In this document: positions 35,235-46,855 of the stretch, in pieces
Position numbering within the stretch: position 1 is the first letter of the stretch
Layout of the letters: each line of letters begins with the position of its first letter
NCBI GenBank assembly: GCA_026122225.1
Contig: JANEZZ010002248.1
Span: 434,001 to 498,000 of the forward strand
Source of the DNA: Heloderma charlesbogerti
Taxonomy: Eukaryota; Chordata; Lepidosauria; Squamata; Helodermatidae
Reading direction: 5' to 3'
Length of the DNA: 64,000 nt
Notes under the pieces: generated by a model
What the model was told of the DNA's origin: nothing
The model's input: the letters and a program-made list of their open reading frames with translations, nothing else
Databases searched by the model: none
Translations under genes and position numbers: made by a program

Positions 35235-35560
35235 GCTCTATGGGGCCAATCTACATGGCTGATTTAATGCGGTGGTAGAGTGCATTGGGGTTGTTTGCGA
35301 CAGATGACGCTGTCGCCAATCTGCTGCCATCCCACAGCATCCCTCCCAAAAATGTGCCTTTTCAGAAAGCCTTTATACTCTGTTGTTTTTTTTACATGTG
35401 GCTCTGGAGTGGTTCCATGGCAGTGTGCTCCATCCCTCTGCATTAAATCCTGGGTGTGCCTCTGACCTGGCTGTGGCCTGCAAGTGATGTGGTCGGGTGG
35501 GGCCCACCCACCCCCATTCCCTCCTTTTCCTCATTTGCAGTAGGGCTGCTTTCACAATAA
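35235..35560 (+). repeat. Dispersed repeat family M, copy 2
   Basis: Diverged copy of 18820-19230: 'gacagatgacgctgtcgcca' and 'gcattaaatcctgggtgtgc'. Confidence 0.55.
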
Positions 35561-36015
35561 GCAGCCTCCTTTTCCCATTCATAATAGCAGTAGCACTGTT
35601 TCATTCACTATAGTGGAGTAGCCCGCTTCTACGCAGTGTACAATAAAGAACACAGAGCTGAAGGAGAAAGGGCAGCCAGTAGCAGGAGCCTGCAGCTGCA
35701 GTATTTCGCAGTCACGTTACTGCACTACACCTACAACTTCGCAGTCGCGTGATACATCTACAACTAAGGAATACCCAGAAGGGAAGGAGAAAGGGCGGCC
35801 AGTACAGCAAGGGAGCATGGACAGGGCTGGGGAACAAACCTCCCCAGTCACGGAATTACTCTGGGTCAGAGTAACACAGCAGTTTGCTTTTTCCATTCAC
35901 AGACAGCAGCTGCTCATTCATTCATGTCTCCCCTTCAGAATAGTCCCCCGTGTGTGTGATTTTCCTGTTTGTTTGTGGGGAGGAGGAGAAGGTTTAGTTT
36001 GGGTTGGGGAAGCGG

Positions 36016-36043
36016 AGGCAGCAGCAGCAGCAGCAGCAGCAGC
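36016..36043. repeat. (CAG)n microsatellite
   Basis: Eight to nine CAG/GCA units in a GC-rich stretch. The frame across it has no gene context. Confidence 0.9.
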
Positions 36044-36249
36044 CGGTGCTACTGCTGACTTCAGAGCTCTAGCAGAGGGCGGCAATTTCAGCCCTTTCCC
36101 TCCATGCAGGACCTAGGCCCTTCCTGTCTGCCCGCTTGTCAGTCTGCCCCCAGGCTTCAATACTGCTGGTTCACAGCTGGTGGATGCAAGGGGGAGAGGT
36201 GTAGGGTCAACTATCTGACATTACTCATCTCTTCCATTAAACTTCCCTA

Positions 36250-36530
36250 AGCAGCGGAGCACAGAGAGGGGCAGGCACAAGCCTCTCTCACTGGCTGAGC
36301 AACATCTATGAGGCTGATGTCGTTCCCTTCTACTAGCCAGACGACGCCCATCCCACTGCAAAGTAAGGCGGATTAAAGTGCAGTTTGACCTGTGAAAAGT
36401 GGGTTTTAAGGTAGTGCTTACTCTGCATTTTTTGCTTCGTGTGGCTGGGACAGACCAAAAACAATTCTCTGAAAATCCAGATAATACTGGGAGAGCTTCT
36501 CATTCCGTTTCCACGTAGACAGCCTGTGGT
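36250..36530 (+). repeat. Repeat family K, diverged 3' part
   Basis: Shares 'aagcctctctcactggctga' and 'gaaaatccagataatac' with other K copies. Confidence 0.55.
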
Positions 36531-37167
36531 GTCATGCTGGTACTTTGGTCTGTTGGGTTCTTAAGCATCCGTTGGTTTTGTGGGTAGGAATAAGCACAAG
36601 ATTGTGATTATTCCCAACCAAGTAAACATATTTAGCATCAGAACAGCAGAAGCAAACTCCATTTTATTGCTGTAGTCATGGTGGTGCTATGATTCAAGCT
36701 TAAAATGTGAAACTGCACATGCTCAGAGGATGTCTTTCCTTCTTTTTTATCAGTATTGGCAAACAGTTGTTTTCTCTCTCTAACATTTCAGAAAGGCAGA
36801 AGAGTTATAGAGCATGGAATGGCAATGCGGGGAGGGGAGGAGGATGTTTCTTGTGTGCCTCACAAGGGAAGGAATATGCATGGATGTCTAAAGAGAACCC
36901 CCGTGAGACCATTAGGTAGGTCCAGGGCCTAAAATTACCTAGCTGCACAAACTGGTTGTTGCTCAACTCCTCTCAAGGTTCACCTAAATGCTGTATCTTT
37001 TGTTCCCACATTGCCCATTGAGTTGCTCCTTCAATTTTATCTCTTGTTGCTGTTGGCAGTTCTCCTATAACTGTGACTATCAGTGCGGTCTCCCAGCTTC
37101 TCTGGTGCCATTCTTCTACCCAAACTATTCATATGCTACCCCAAGGTAAGGCCAGACTCCTTGGTAC
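36531..37167. other. Intergenic, no feature recognised
   Basis: Nothing recognised. Confidence 0.4.
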
Positions 37168-37702
37168 TAGGGATGTCGCGAGCGTCCATTTTGGGGGTTG
37201 AGCTTGGCGGCTTCCCGCCAGTTCAGCCCCCCGGAAGCCAGTCCGCGATTCCCTGCTCTTGCCCGACTTGGACCATGCCGAGTCAGGCAAGCGTGGCAGC
37301 CTCTGCTCCTTGCCTGACTGGCAGCTCAGCCTGTTTCGTGAAGGCCGATTTTACGTAAAATCTGCCTTTCCTGAAGGCCCCCTCCGCCTGGCCTCTTAAA
37401 CCTTCATGCTGTCCTTGCAAGGAAGGGGGGCACGAGGGGCCGCCGCCTGAGCAACCCTGTCGCCAGTTGCTCCCTGTTGCCTCCGCTGCTGCGGCCAGCA
37501 ATCAACCCCGCCTCCTTCTGCCGCTGCCCACCACAGAAGGACGCAGTTGCTCCTGGCAAGCCAGCTGGGAAGCAGGGGGCCGCTCGCCGAGCTCCTGCAA
37601 ACCACCAGCCAGCTCATGTCCCAGCATGAGCAGAGGCACGCAGTGGGCGGGGATCTGGCAAGCGGGTCACGGGGCAGACTCAGCTGAGTGTGCCCATCCC
37701 TA
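37168..37702 (+). mobile_element. hAT-like element, copy D
   Basis: The 535-bp element starts TAGGGATGTCGCG and ends CCCATCCCTA, flanked by CTTGGTAC (37160-37167) and ATTGGTAC (37703-37710), 7 of 8 matching. The interior is GC-rich and lacks the 32-bp palindromes. Its two ends match copy G in reverse. The right-end donor position reads CTCAG|CTGAGT, where the G of GT is mutated. Confidence 0.8.
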
Positions 37703-38058
37703 ATTGGTACTCATGGTATCAGTCACACATTTAAACAATCATACTTCACCAGAACCCTTTTATTTTGGAGGAGTTCTGGGACCCCAATCCAAAATATGCT
37801 GCTTGTGCCTATTTACTGCTGAAAACTGGCCTCCTTCTGGCTGCTATTTGCCCCCAAATTTTGTTTACTGCAAACAGCACCTCCAGGGACAAAAGCAGCC
37901 AGCGCATTTTGAATCCGGGCCCACAGCTGCTTTTTGTCCAAAATAAAAGTGATCTGGTTAAGCATGCTTATATAAACATGGTGCAGTTTGACACACAGAC
38001 TTTATCCCAAGTTCACAAAGCTGGGCATTTATACTAAACTAATGGAAAGCATGTATTA

Positions 38059-38189
38059 AAGATAAAAGGTAAAAGTGTCCCCAACCAGTCATGTCCGACT
38101 CTAGGGTGTGGTGCTCATCTCCATTTCTAAGCCGAAGAGCCAGCGCTGTCCAAAGATGCTTATTATTTATTATTTTATTTTATCCTAAT
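38059..38189 (+). mobile_element. Short Bov-B/Sauria-type retro-insertion with 13-bp TSD
   Basis: The insert carries 'gtcatgtccgactctagggt' and 'aagccgaagagcc', typical of squamate Bov-B-related repeats. It lies between two identical AAAGCATGTATTA copies (38046-38058 and 38190-38202). Only 131 bp were inserted. Confidence 0.75.
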
Positions 38190-38201
38190 AAAGCATGTAT
38201 T

Positions 38202-38687
38202 AGCCTTCCCCAATCCGACGACCTCCGGATGTGTTGGACTACAACTCCCATCATCCCGAGTCACCATGGCCAACTTGGGCTGTACAGATTTTGGTCCATC
38301 TGTGTTTCGCAGATTGTCAGGCGTCTTTCGTTCCATCATCTGTTCACTGATGGAATCAGATTTTTTTAACCAGAATTTTGTTCTACTTGCACTAATGCAT
38401 GTTAAGAGCACTAATGCACATTAGCACAAATAACTGCACATTAAATGCACTAATGCACATTAGCACCAATAAATGCATATTAAATTCACTAATGCACATT
38501 AGCACAAATCCCCCCAGATGTGACAAACCAGTCCAGAAATTTGCGGAATCTGTGTGACTTGGAAGAAGCATGTCCGCTGTGGAAACTGCAGATTGGATTC
38601 ATAGAAATTTCATTTGAATCCATTGCAGATGTCTCCAACATCCCTATGGCCAACACATTTGGGAGGGTGTCAGATTGGGGAAGGATA
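38202..38687. mobile_element. MITE family R split by element H
   Basis: The left half 'agccttccccaatcc...ggactacaactcccatcatc' stops at 38274. The right half 'ccaacacatttgggagggtg' to 'attggggaagg' resumes at 38647. The two halves together form the usual R palindrome once element H and one duplication are discounted. Confidence 0.8.
38275..38646. mobile_element. hAT-like element H nested in MITE R
   Basis: 372 bp, flanked by identical TGGCCAAC (38267-38274 and 38647-38654). The right end reads CAACATCCCTA; the left end is diverged (TTGGGCTGTACAG). The interior contains repeats of CTAATGCACATTAGCAC at 38410-38507. Related to copies F and I by its right subterminal sequence. Confidence 0.85.
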
Positions 38688-40041
38688 GTTATGATTTTTA
38701 CTGCTTTTTCCTTGTTCAGTATAACAGCAGATGGTGGTATAACCAAGCAATGAACTGCCTTAATATGTTTTAATTAAGTAACATATTACATTATCTATTG
38801 TATTTATTTGGATAATAATTTTGTAATTAAAACATTACCATCTTCAGTTTCTTTATATATTATATTCTAGCGCAACAATTATTCCAGCCCAGAGTATAAT
38901 AATAAAACTGGATGTGGTGTGAATTGAAAGAAAAATATCAATATCTGGAGTTTACCACCAGGTGGCAGGGCAACATTACAATTGTTCAATGAGCTAGGGA
39001 AAAAAACACTCAATGTTATGGAGGCATCAAGATAAGTCATATTATAGAAAATAGGTCAATAAACAATTGACCAGTCATGAGTTAGATATACATCTTTTGG
39101 ATTTTGCTCCTGTTTTTGAACCTCTTTCAGCCTGAGTGCTGGATTTGGGGGCGAGGGGGGTGAGTTGAACCTTTTTCAGCCCAACAGCCAAATTCAATTT
39201 CAAAGAAGCTCTGGGGAGGGGTGGGGAGATTCCATTGGTGTTTGGGTCTGAAGGCATAATAGGGCAGAGGAAAACAAGTAGAGCCAAAATCGTCAAAATG
39301 CATGGTATAGAGGCATTTCAACCTGGGGGGGGGGGATCTGCACAAAAGCCAGGAAATGACCAAATGATCAGGATTTGGGGGAAAGGGGGTAACACCATCT
39401 GGGGAACCCCAGAGGGCTGGATTGGGATGCCAGGAAGGACAGATTTAGCCTACAGTCCTAAGGTTCTGCATCCCTGCTGTAGTTCTACACCCACTTTCCT
39501 GGGAGTAAGCCTCACTGAACTCACTGGAACTGACTTCAGAGAAATTTACAGTAGAATCCCCAAAATTGGAGAAAAGTGTGAGCCATACAGATAAACTGTC
39601 ATTGATTGAAATCAGGAGCGTGTGTTCTCCGGACAACGGAGTGCTCCTGCTTTAAATGGGTCAGCCACATTCCGCCTCATCTGCTGTAGCCCTGCTCAAG
39701 CTTTAAATATTCTATATTAAAAGCTTCAGTCCAGGCCATCAGTTCTTAACCAGCTGTTCCCTTCGTGAATTGTCAAAACAGAGGGTATCCATCACCAGAA
39801 AAAGAGGACAAATGTTTGCATAAAAATTTTCATATGCTAATTTATAGGTTTAGATGCAAATTTAGAAATAATTATTCTAATGGAAATAGAAACACAGTGT
39901 ATTTCACCACAGCGCGGAAGATTGTGACCCGTGTGCCTGTCTGTTCAGTCTGCTGTCCATGTGTTGTTGATGTGCAGCTTCAAGGCCCAGCTCTCCCTTC
40001 TCTATCTTTTAAATGGACTTGGACTGGACAGCCCTTCAAAT
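38688..40041. other. Intergenic, no gene recognised
   Basis: Includes AT-rich sequence at 38760-38900. Nothing coding. Confidence 0.4.
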
Positions 40042-40200
40042 TAGGGATGTCAGAGAATTCCGCCATGGACTGAAATGGGATCGAATTCCCTTCAGTCCGT
40101 GCCACGGAATCCTCTGCGGAACGGCACCACGAGGTCCTGCGGAGCCAGCAGTCATGCGGCTTTTTTTTCGTCGTCCGCAAAGAGTCACAAAATTTTTGTA
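40042..40200. mobile_element. hAT-like element copy F, left end only
   Basis: Starts TAGGGATGTCAGAGAATTCC, nearly identical to the left end of copy C (50903). It continues with 'ttcagtccgtgcc' and 'gaggtcctgcggagcc'. The right end was not found; it may extend to about 40740, where GC-rich sequence with 'ttccgggggcttgtg' stops. Confidence 0.55.
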
Positions 40201-40777
40201 AATAAAAACGCAGTGTAGTATGTTCTGATAATAAATACGCACGTTTTTTAAAAAAAAATGAATTGTGCTCACCACCTTGTTTGTGGGTGTTCTATTTAAA
40301 TTGAAATCTTCCGTCTCCGTTTACTTTCAGCCAAAACACTTCCTCCTCCTAGGGGCTTCCCAAAACAAAGGCTGTCTTAGGTGTGCCTGAACGATAACCT
40401 ATTTGTTTAAAGCAACGCTGTTTTAAAGAAAGAAAAAACCTTTTGAAATGACCATGCCGGTCCTGGAGCATGGTCCAGAGATGGAGGATTTCAATTTTTA
40501 AAAAAATACATAAATATTTACAAAAAAATAGCGATTCTTACGGATGTTATGCAGACTCACAGAGACAGCTGGGCACCAGAATTACGGTTGTTGATACGGA
40601 TTTATCTTCGTAATTTTCGGAGCAGGAAAAAAAGAGAATTCCGGGGGCTTGTGAACGGCGGAACGGAGCACTGGCCGCAAACTGCGTGTTCGTCATCTAA
40701 CGGAGCCCATCTTAATCGCACCATGGAAACGTAAGCAGAAAGTTCCAAGTAAGGCTATGGGAGTTTTTCATAAGGTA

Positions 40778-40973
40778 GAGAAGCCTTGAGCCATGCCACC
40801 GGTTCATCTAGCTCAGTATTGTCTACCCTAAGTGGCAGTGGCTCCCCAGGATAGCCAGAGAGCTTCCCCATCAACTGCTACCCAAGCCTCTTTTTTTAAT
40901 GGTGATGCTGGAGACTGAACATGGTACCTTCTGCATGCTAAGTATGTGCTCTGCCGCCCAGTTGTGGCCCTCC
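40778..40973 (-). mobile_element. tRNA-derived SINE, type 2, copy 1
   Basis: Contains 'tcatctagctcagtattgtc' and, at its right, a degenerate antisense tRNA-like head ('actgaacatggtacc...gtgctctgccgcccagttg'). Same type as 61497-61672 and 62163-62357. Confidence 0.7.
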
Positions 40974-41408
40974 TAAGTTGGATTCACTTCTGAATAAATA
41001 TGCCTAGGATTGGGCTGCAAATCCAGAGGTCATTTTTGCAATATCGGAGCCATATATGAGAGCAACTGATTCAATGCAAGATGAACTCCTGTGCCTTTAA
41101 AAGTTGTGCAGAAGAGAATGAATGAACATATTTAGAATACAGGCAGAAGCAATCTTGTTCCAGCATAAAGGGAAAGATTTAAACATCCTATAACTTCCAG
41201 AGAGAATATAAATATACTAGTACAACTCTGGGAGTAGACATTTAACAGATGCAATTTCTTCCATCTAGTGTTATGGTGCTGAAAGAAGCTAGACTTTCTG
41301 ACATTTTCCACTTCTACACAATCAAGTATAAAGAAACCATTTCTTGGCCAGCACTCTATATTTTGGGGAAGCCATATTAATACTAAAGACAAATAATAGT
41401 ACAATAAT

Positions 41409-41871
41409 GTAGGCCCCGGCCGTGGGCGTTGAATTCTTAGGTTAGAGGTGCCAAGATAGTGATAAATCAGATTCAAAGGTTTACTTACAAGGAGACTTTA
41501 TTGGGTAACTTACAGCACACAGGCGTACCCAATGGTTGGATCAGACAGCATCTCTGAACCAAGAGCCATGGGGTACAATGAGTCTTATACCATACATGTT
41601 AGCAATAGGCAGCATAACAGCAGCAAGCACCCTCTACCGTGCATTCCCAGCATGGACTAGAAGTGTTTGGTTCTCACGCACAAGTACCTAAGATAAACTT
41701 TGCTTCCCAGGCACATCTTGATAACACTCTCACTCATTAGTATGGAATGTGCTAGGCCGCACTATCGGCCCTTTGAATCATCTTCACATGCCCAGAGGCT
41801 TACTAGCAAGGGAACTGCAACAATAATGAACTTAAGCAAGCATTATGGATCTCTAGGCCCCCCTAACACTA
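41409..41871 (-). mobile_element. Possible solo LTR
   Basis: Begins TGTAGGCCCC and ends CCTAACA, with an antisense AATAAA at 41500. No target-site duplication could be confirmed, so this is tentative. Confidence 0.35.
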
Positions 41872-41944
41872 TAAATGACTTGGCTAAGCTCCTGGGGCCA
41901 ATACAAATACTGACCTATGTATCCTAGAGTCAACTGACCCATTA

Positions 41945-42032
41945 ACAGTGCAAGGCTATACATGTCTACTCAGAAGTAAGTCCAGTTGAGTTAAGAGTTC
42001 AGGCTTACTCGTATAGGATTGCAGCCTTAGTG
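41945..42032. mobile_element. MITE family Q copy
   Basis: Ends 'gcaaggctatacatgtc' and 'cgtataggattgcagcc', with 'tactcagaagtaagtcc' inside. Confidence 0.75.
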
Positions 42033-42075
42033 TTACAACTGTCAAAACATCTTATGTTAACGTTGGAGAGTAAGT

Positions 42076-42119
42076 AAACGTTAACATAACGTTTAACATT
42101 AAACGTTATGTTAACGTTT
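42076..42119. repeat. Perfect 44-bp inverted repeat
   Basis: Arms of 20 bp (AAACGTTAACATAACGTTTA and its exact complement) surround ACAT. A third partial arm (CTTATGTTAACGTT) lies just left at 42051-42064. Confidence 0.95.
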
Positions 42120-42461
42120 TTTGCACCTACAAAAATTGAAAATTTGAACCAGGTACTTCATGGCTGACAGTTTAATCTCTTAACCACTACTCCTCAAAAA
42201 CTATAGTGGAGAAAGAACCAGCACCAGCTGAAGTTCTCCTTTCTACTTAACTGTTAAAGACAGAGGAATTCTGCCACATGGCACATACTTAATTGAATCA
42301 CAGCAAATGTACAGGCACCACCAACGTGAAGATTAGCCAACATCATAAGTTTTCACTTATTGTCAAACAGCAGAAAGAGGTGAGCACAGACAGGAAGCAG
42401 CCCTCTGAAGCAAGACTTCACTGAGTTGAGGAAGTTTAGCTTGGGCAATGAAGCCCAAAAA

Positions 42462-42598
42462 CAGCCTTCCTCAACCCTATACCATCCGGACGTTTTGAAC
42501 TACAACTCCCAGCATGCCTGACCATTGGCCATGCTGGCTGGGGCTGATGGGAGTTGAACTCTGAAATGTCTGGAGAGCACCAGGTTGGGTGAGGCTGC
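42462..42598. mobile_element. MITE family R copy
   Basis: 'cagccttcctcaaccc' at the left, 'caccaggttgggtgaggctg' at the right, with 'ggccatgctggctggggctg' in the middle. Confidence 0.8.
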
Positions 42599-42720
42599 TC
42601 AAGAACAGGCCTGTGATGTTTGTTTTTCCATAGCCCTAATGACATTGGTCAGCAATAGGATTTCTACTGGGATCACTAAAAACTCAGGATATATGCAGGA
42701 ACTCAAAACAATTGGTTCCA

Positions 42721-42880
42721 GGGCATAGTCTGAAGGCACATGAGGCAACCACCATGCTGAAGCTAAGCAGGTCTGGGTCTGGTCAGTGCTTGGAGGGGAG
42801 ACCCCCTGGGAACCACATGTAGCCACCTTGAGTTCCACAACGGAAGAAAGGTGGGATATAAATGTAATAAATAAATATAT
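42721..42880 (+). mobile_element. 5S rRNA-derived SINE
   Basis: The head resembles 5S rRNA: 'gctgaagctaagcaggtctg' (A-box region) and 'tgcttggaggggagacc' (C-box region). The tail 'ccaccttgagttcc...ggtgggatataaatgtaa' with (ATAA)n is like the tail of the tRNA-derived SINE that follows at 42935. Confidence 0.85.
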
Positions 42881-42934
42881 TAAAATCCATCTAACACTAA
42901 CAAAAATGGGAAAAGGCAAGGAAGACCCATTGGA

Positions 42935-43152
42935 GAACTGGTTTGGTGTAGTGGTTAGAACGTTGGACTGAGATTCAGTAGGCCTGGGTTCTAGTCCCCA
43001 CTCAGCCATGAAGCTCACTGGGTGACTTTGAGCCAGTCACTGACTCTCAGACTAACCTACCTCACAGGGCAGTTGTGAGGATAAAATGGAGAGGAGGAAG
43101 ATCATGTAGGCCACCTTGGAATGAAAGGCAGGATATACATTTAACAAATAAG
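42935..43152 (+). mobile_element. tRNA-derived SINE with TAAA-type tail
   Basis: A-box region TGGTGTAGTGGTTAG at 42945, B-box-like GGTTCTAGTCC at 42988-42998, body 'agctcactgggtgactttga', then 'ggccaccttgg...ggcaggatatacatttaac'. Reverse copy at 21938-22187. Confidence 0.88.
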
Positions 43153-43659
43153 GTATGGGAACACATAGCTGTGCTTCTATTAAACATAGACAGAAGGTCT
43201 GTTGAGCACTGAAAAATATGTAGGACAAATTAGTTTCAAGCATACATAAACGCAAAATAGACTTTCTTCTAGGACATAACACAATTTTAAAGAGATCCCA
43301 GAAATTACAGACAGACTTGCTTAATACCTGTTGCAATTAAACTTGCTGAATAATAAGAAGGACTAGATAGGCCTTTGTTCTGATACAACCCAGCTTTTTC
43401 TGGTCTTATCCAAGAAATCATGTTTATATTTCTTTAGACAGATAACTTAAAATTCTATATGTGTTATTCATGCATACGTTCTATCAAATTCAATGAAAGT
43501 TATGACCACCTTACATCCATATATCCGCCAATTTTGCCACAAGGTGGCACAGAAACACAAAAAGTATTACATTAGAGTACTGGAATTTCCACCAGATGTC
43601 AACCAAGAGAAAATAGGAATCACTTTTTTGATCAACGAATTCCTAAACTTTTATAGCCC

Positions 43660-43830
43660 ACTCTTAAATGCATTTACTCAGAAATAAGTTCCACTGAGTT
43701 CAACAGAACTTACTTACTGGTATATATGCACAGAATTGCAGCTGTGCAGTATGATCCTCTTCAGGTTTACTCAAAAGGCTTTGAGTGCACATAGTCATTT
43801 GTGAGTAAGCCCCCAATGAATCAGTGGGAC
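43660..43830. mobile_element. MITE family Q, one clear and one decayed copy
   Basis: 'gcatttactcagaaataag' with 'cagaattgcagctg', then a more diverged unit to 'gtgagtaagcccccaatga'. Confidence 0.55.
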
Positions 43831-44066
43831 ATAATTCTGAGAAAACACTAAGTAAATATTTAGTGGGACCAGGGTTTTAGTTTGTTAGTTCCAAATTATT
43901 AGTCATTTTCTTGATCTATGTTTCATTTGACCATTTTTATTTTTGTAATATTCAATGACCTAGGCTTATAAACAATGAAACTGAACATACAGTCTCGTGT
44001 ATTTATAGCCAGACATCGTAGCATGATGTGTGTGCACAGGGGGCGAGGGGGGGGGCTTGTAAAATC

Positions 44067-44503
44067 TAGGGATGTATGAGAAATTAGTTTCAGTTAATTT
44101 TTTACCAGAATTTGCCCAGTTCACACATCCTGGAACTGCATGTGAACATGAACACCGTCTGCGATTGAAGTTTGTACATTTCCAAGCTCTCTATATACAC
44201 GCAGAACAACAACAAACAAGATTTCAGAAAATGCGTACATTTGAGAAATATACAAGAAAAATGCATACTTTTGGGAAAGCTGCACAAACACACTTTAATC
44301 AATGACAGAAAATGCATAATTTTTAAAAAGCACAAAACTGATGTGTACATTTGAAAAAATGCACATGAAAATACGTGCAAATTGTCATGTGAAAAGGAAA
44401 AAACAAATCTTGCAATCTGATACAGGCACAGGTTAGAACAAGTTTCCAAGTTGAATTTGGAGAACCTTGACAAGCTCAAATTTTGCTGATGTGCACAACC
44501 CTA
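44067..44503. mobile_element. hAT-like element J
   Basis: 437 bp starting TAGGGATGTATGAG and ending GTGCACAACCCTA, flanked by GTAAAATC (44059-44066) and ATAAAATC (44504-44511), 7 of 8 matching. The interior repeats AATGCATAnTTTT-like motifs. No transposase. Confidence 0.72.
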
Positions 44504-44511
44504 ATAAAATC

Positions 44512-46570
44512 CTACTGGCAGCACTGGCTCCCATTGTCCCTAGGATCAAAGTCCCTGATATTTTGGTGCTTTGTCCTTCCTACCAGCTCTCCCTCCTGCC
44601 TATGCACAAGGAACTCTGGGACTGGTAGTTCTTCAGAGAGCATGTCACATAAGGAAGCACTTTTTTTCTGTCAAACTACAAGTCCTAGTTTTAACTGAAC
44701 AAGCAGATTCTCTCCGTTCTAGAGAAGGGCCAGCAACTCACTCTTTAGTAGGGATGGACAAATCAGATTTAGTCCACATTAGTCTTGCATATGATTGATA
44801 TTAAGTCTATTCCATCCCATTTAAACTAAAGTGTGAATTTAAAAAAGAATCTGCATGAATTTTTTTTAAAATAACAAGTTCATGAGCTGGTCTGAGAGAT
44901 GCCTTTTAAATTTTTTGGAGCTGCTAGAAAGTGCAGCAGCTAACACGCAGGTTGAAATAGGACTGAAAATGCCCCTGGAAGGGGTGGTAAGTGGAGACAT
45001 TATACAGAATACAAGATGGCTGCAGCTTTCTCTTTTTCTTTGCGATGTCCCTCCCAGGGACGGTACTTCATTATGTAGCATCTCTCCTACAGGCATGTGA
45101 GACCCTCTTTCAACCCACATGGCATCTGCTTGCTCTCTAGTAGCTCCAAACTGCTGGGGGGGGGGATGTCAAAAAAAGACATTTAAAATATTACAAGGTA
45201 GCTCTTTGACCAACTTGTCACATTCAGCAAACCATGTTCCAATATGCAAATAAGCTAAGTTCACTCCAGAATGTGGGGGACACACACACACACACACACA
45301 ATTCCTGAAGCATCCCTACAGAACACAGTTGTATGCAAATGGCCTCTCCAAATAATACACCCTATTTGGGGGCAGACCATTGGGAGGACCATTTCACCAG
45401 ATTTCTCCCAGGGGAGGAGAAATTCTCTAACAGTTTCTCAGAGATGGGTGGGGCTCGGTTGTAGCACAGCTTTTTTTTTCCTTCAGGGTTTTTGTTTTTT
45501 GTATTGCCACAGCCAGTGCAAGTGGCAACAGCAGCAAATACATTGACAGCCTGACCACCATTTTGAATCTTTCATAATGTCCCATACCTGGTATCGTTCC
45601 AAGGCATTGTGTGTGTTGGAGGGAGCGGGGTGGGAAAAGCACACCACAAAAAAAGTGGTGCAGAAAATTTGGAGAAAGTTCTGCAAAGCGGCCTTCTATT
45701 TCTTGGAAGAGAGGAGGAAAAGAAAAACCTCAGAACTTTTCTCAGGAAAACGTCTTCTGAGAAATGTTGGCTCAGGTCTAGTTGTCATCCTTTGGAGTTC
45801 AGCAGCTCCCCGCAACTCTCCCAATCATTACATTTCTGAGGAGTGTTTTTAGATACATCTTGTCTATCATTAAGATGCTTATAATACCTGTCCTTCCCTG
45901 GAGGCCCTGTTGGGATTGTGGAGGGGAGGGAGCACTGTACAGTGTCCAGCTACAGTGAACAGGTGGGGCTTTGCTGCACCAAAATCTGTCATCCAATTTC
46001 CTGAAAGTTTTCTTCCCCCATGAAAGAGGCTTCCATTTTTCTGCCTCATTCTCAGAATTCTTTCAGAATTTCTCTTGGTGGTATTTTTGAGCTTACATTA
46101 TCTTTGCAAAGTGGCCAGGGTTTTTTCTTTCTTTCTTTCTTTCTTGCTATTACACATCTCTCAATCACTCTGCAGCCTCCCTGGCAACCCATACTTTCTG
46201 ATCTGAAAAAGCTCCATAGGGCAGGAGTTACCTCATGATGTCTTCCCCAGGCTTAAAATGACATGTGGATGTGGGAGGCTGCAGACTGACAGAGAGACGG
46301 TCGTACTATGAAGGACAGGACACTCTCACATACTCCTGGGCCACCTCATAAGTAAGGTAAGCACAAGAACCCCAAGCCCCGCAAATGAGAATTTCTCTGA
46401 AATTTTTGTCCTCCGAACATTTTTTGAAAGCAATTTCTCTTTTATCAAATTGAACGGGAATGGTAAAAAAAAATAATTGAAATTTTCACCACAGCACTAG
46501 TTCAGAATGTGTTTGTTCTGCTCTAACACAGCTTCTGGTTGGCTCTAGTAAATCTCACAAGATCTGGATA
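44512..46570. other. Intergenic, no gene recognised
   Basis: Contains a possible further hAT-like end at 44753 (TAGGGATGGAC, partner not found), (CA)n at 45280-45299 and (TTTC)n at 46128-46144. Confidence 0.4.
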
Positions 46571-46583
46571 ATAGTACATATGT

Positions 46584-46673
46584 TGTTGTTGTTCAGTCGT
46601 TAAATCATGTCCGACTCTTCATGACCCCATGGACCACAGCATGCCAGGCCCTCCTGTCCTCTGCTCTCTTCCG
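46584..46673 (-). mobile_element. 90-bp Bov-B 3'-end insertion with 12-bp TSD
   Basis: Sequence 'gttgttcagtcgttaaatca', 'gactcttcatgaccccatgg' is the antisense Bov-B-type 3' end. It is flanked by identical TAGTACATATGT (46572-46583 and 46674-46685). Extreme 5' truncation. A SINE sharing the Bov-B tail is an alternative source. Confidence 0.82.
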
Positions 46674-46731
46674 TAGTACATATGTACAGGGAAATAAATC
46701 TCCATAGCACCCTCAGCCATAATCGACAATT

Positions 46732-46855
46732 TAGGGTGCAATCTTATGCATGGCTGGATAGAAAAATGTCCTACAACTTCCAGCATTCCCTAGCCAGCAT
46801 GAGAGTTGATGCTGAGTTGTAGGACCTTTTTGCATGCACAGGATTGCACCCTTAG
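46732..46855. mobile_element. Palindromic MITE, family P, copy 3
   Basis: 'agggtgcaatcttatgcatg' at the left and 'tgcatgcacaggattgcacc' at the right. It abuts the next element directly. Confidence 0.8.

Noticed and set aside
36000..36060. Coding poly-Gln/Ala tract
   Set aside because: A CAG/GCA microsatellite in a short ORF without any gene context.
42721..42880. 5S rRNA gene
   Set aside because: Only part of the 5S sequence is present, diverged, and it leads into a SINE tail.
44753..45120. Another hAT-like element starting TAGGGATGGAC
   Set aside because: No right end or target-site duplication could be found.
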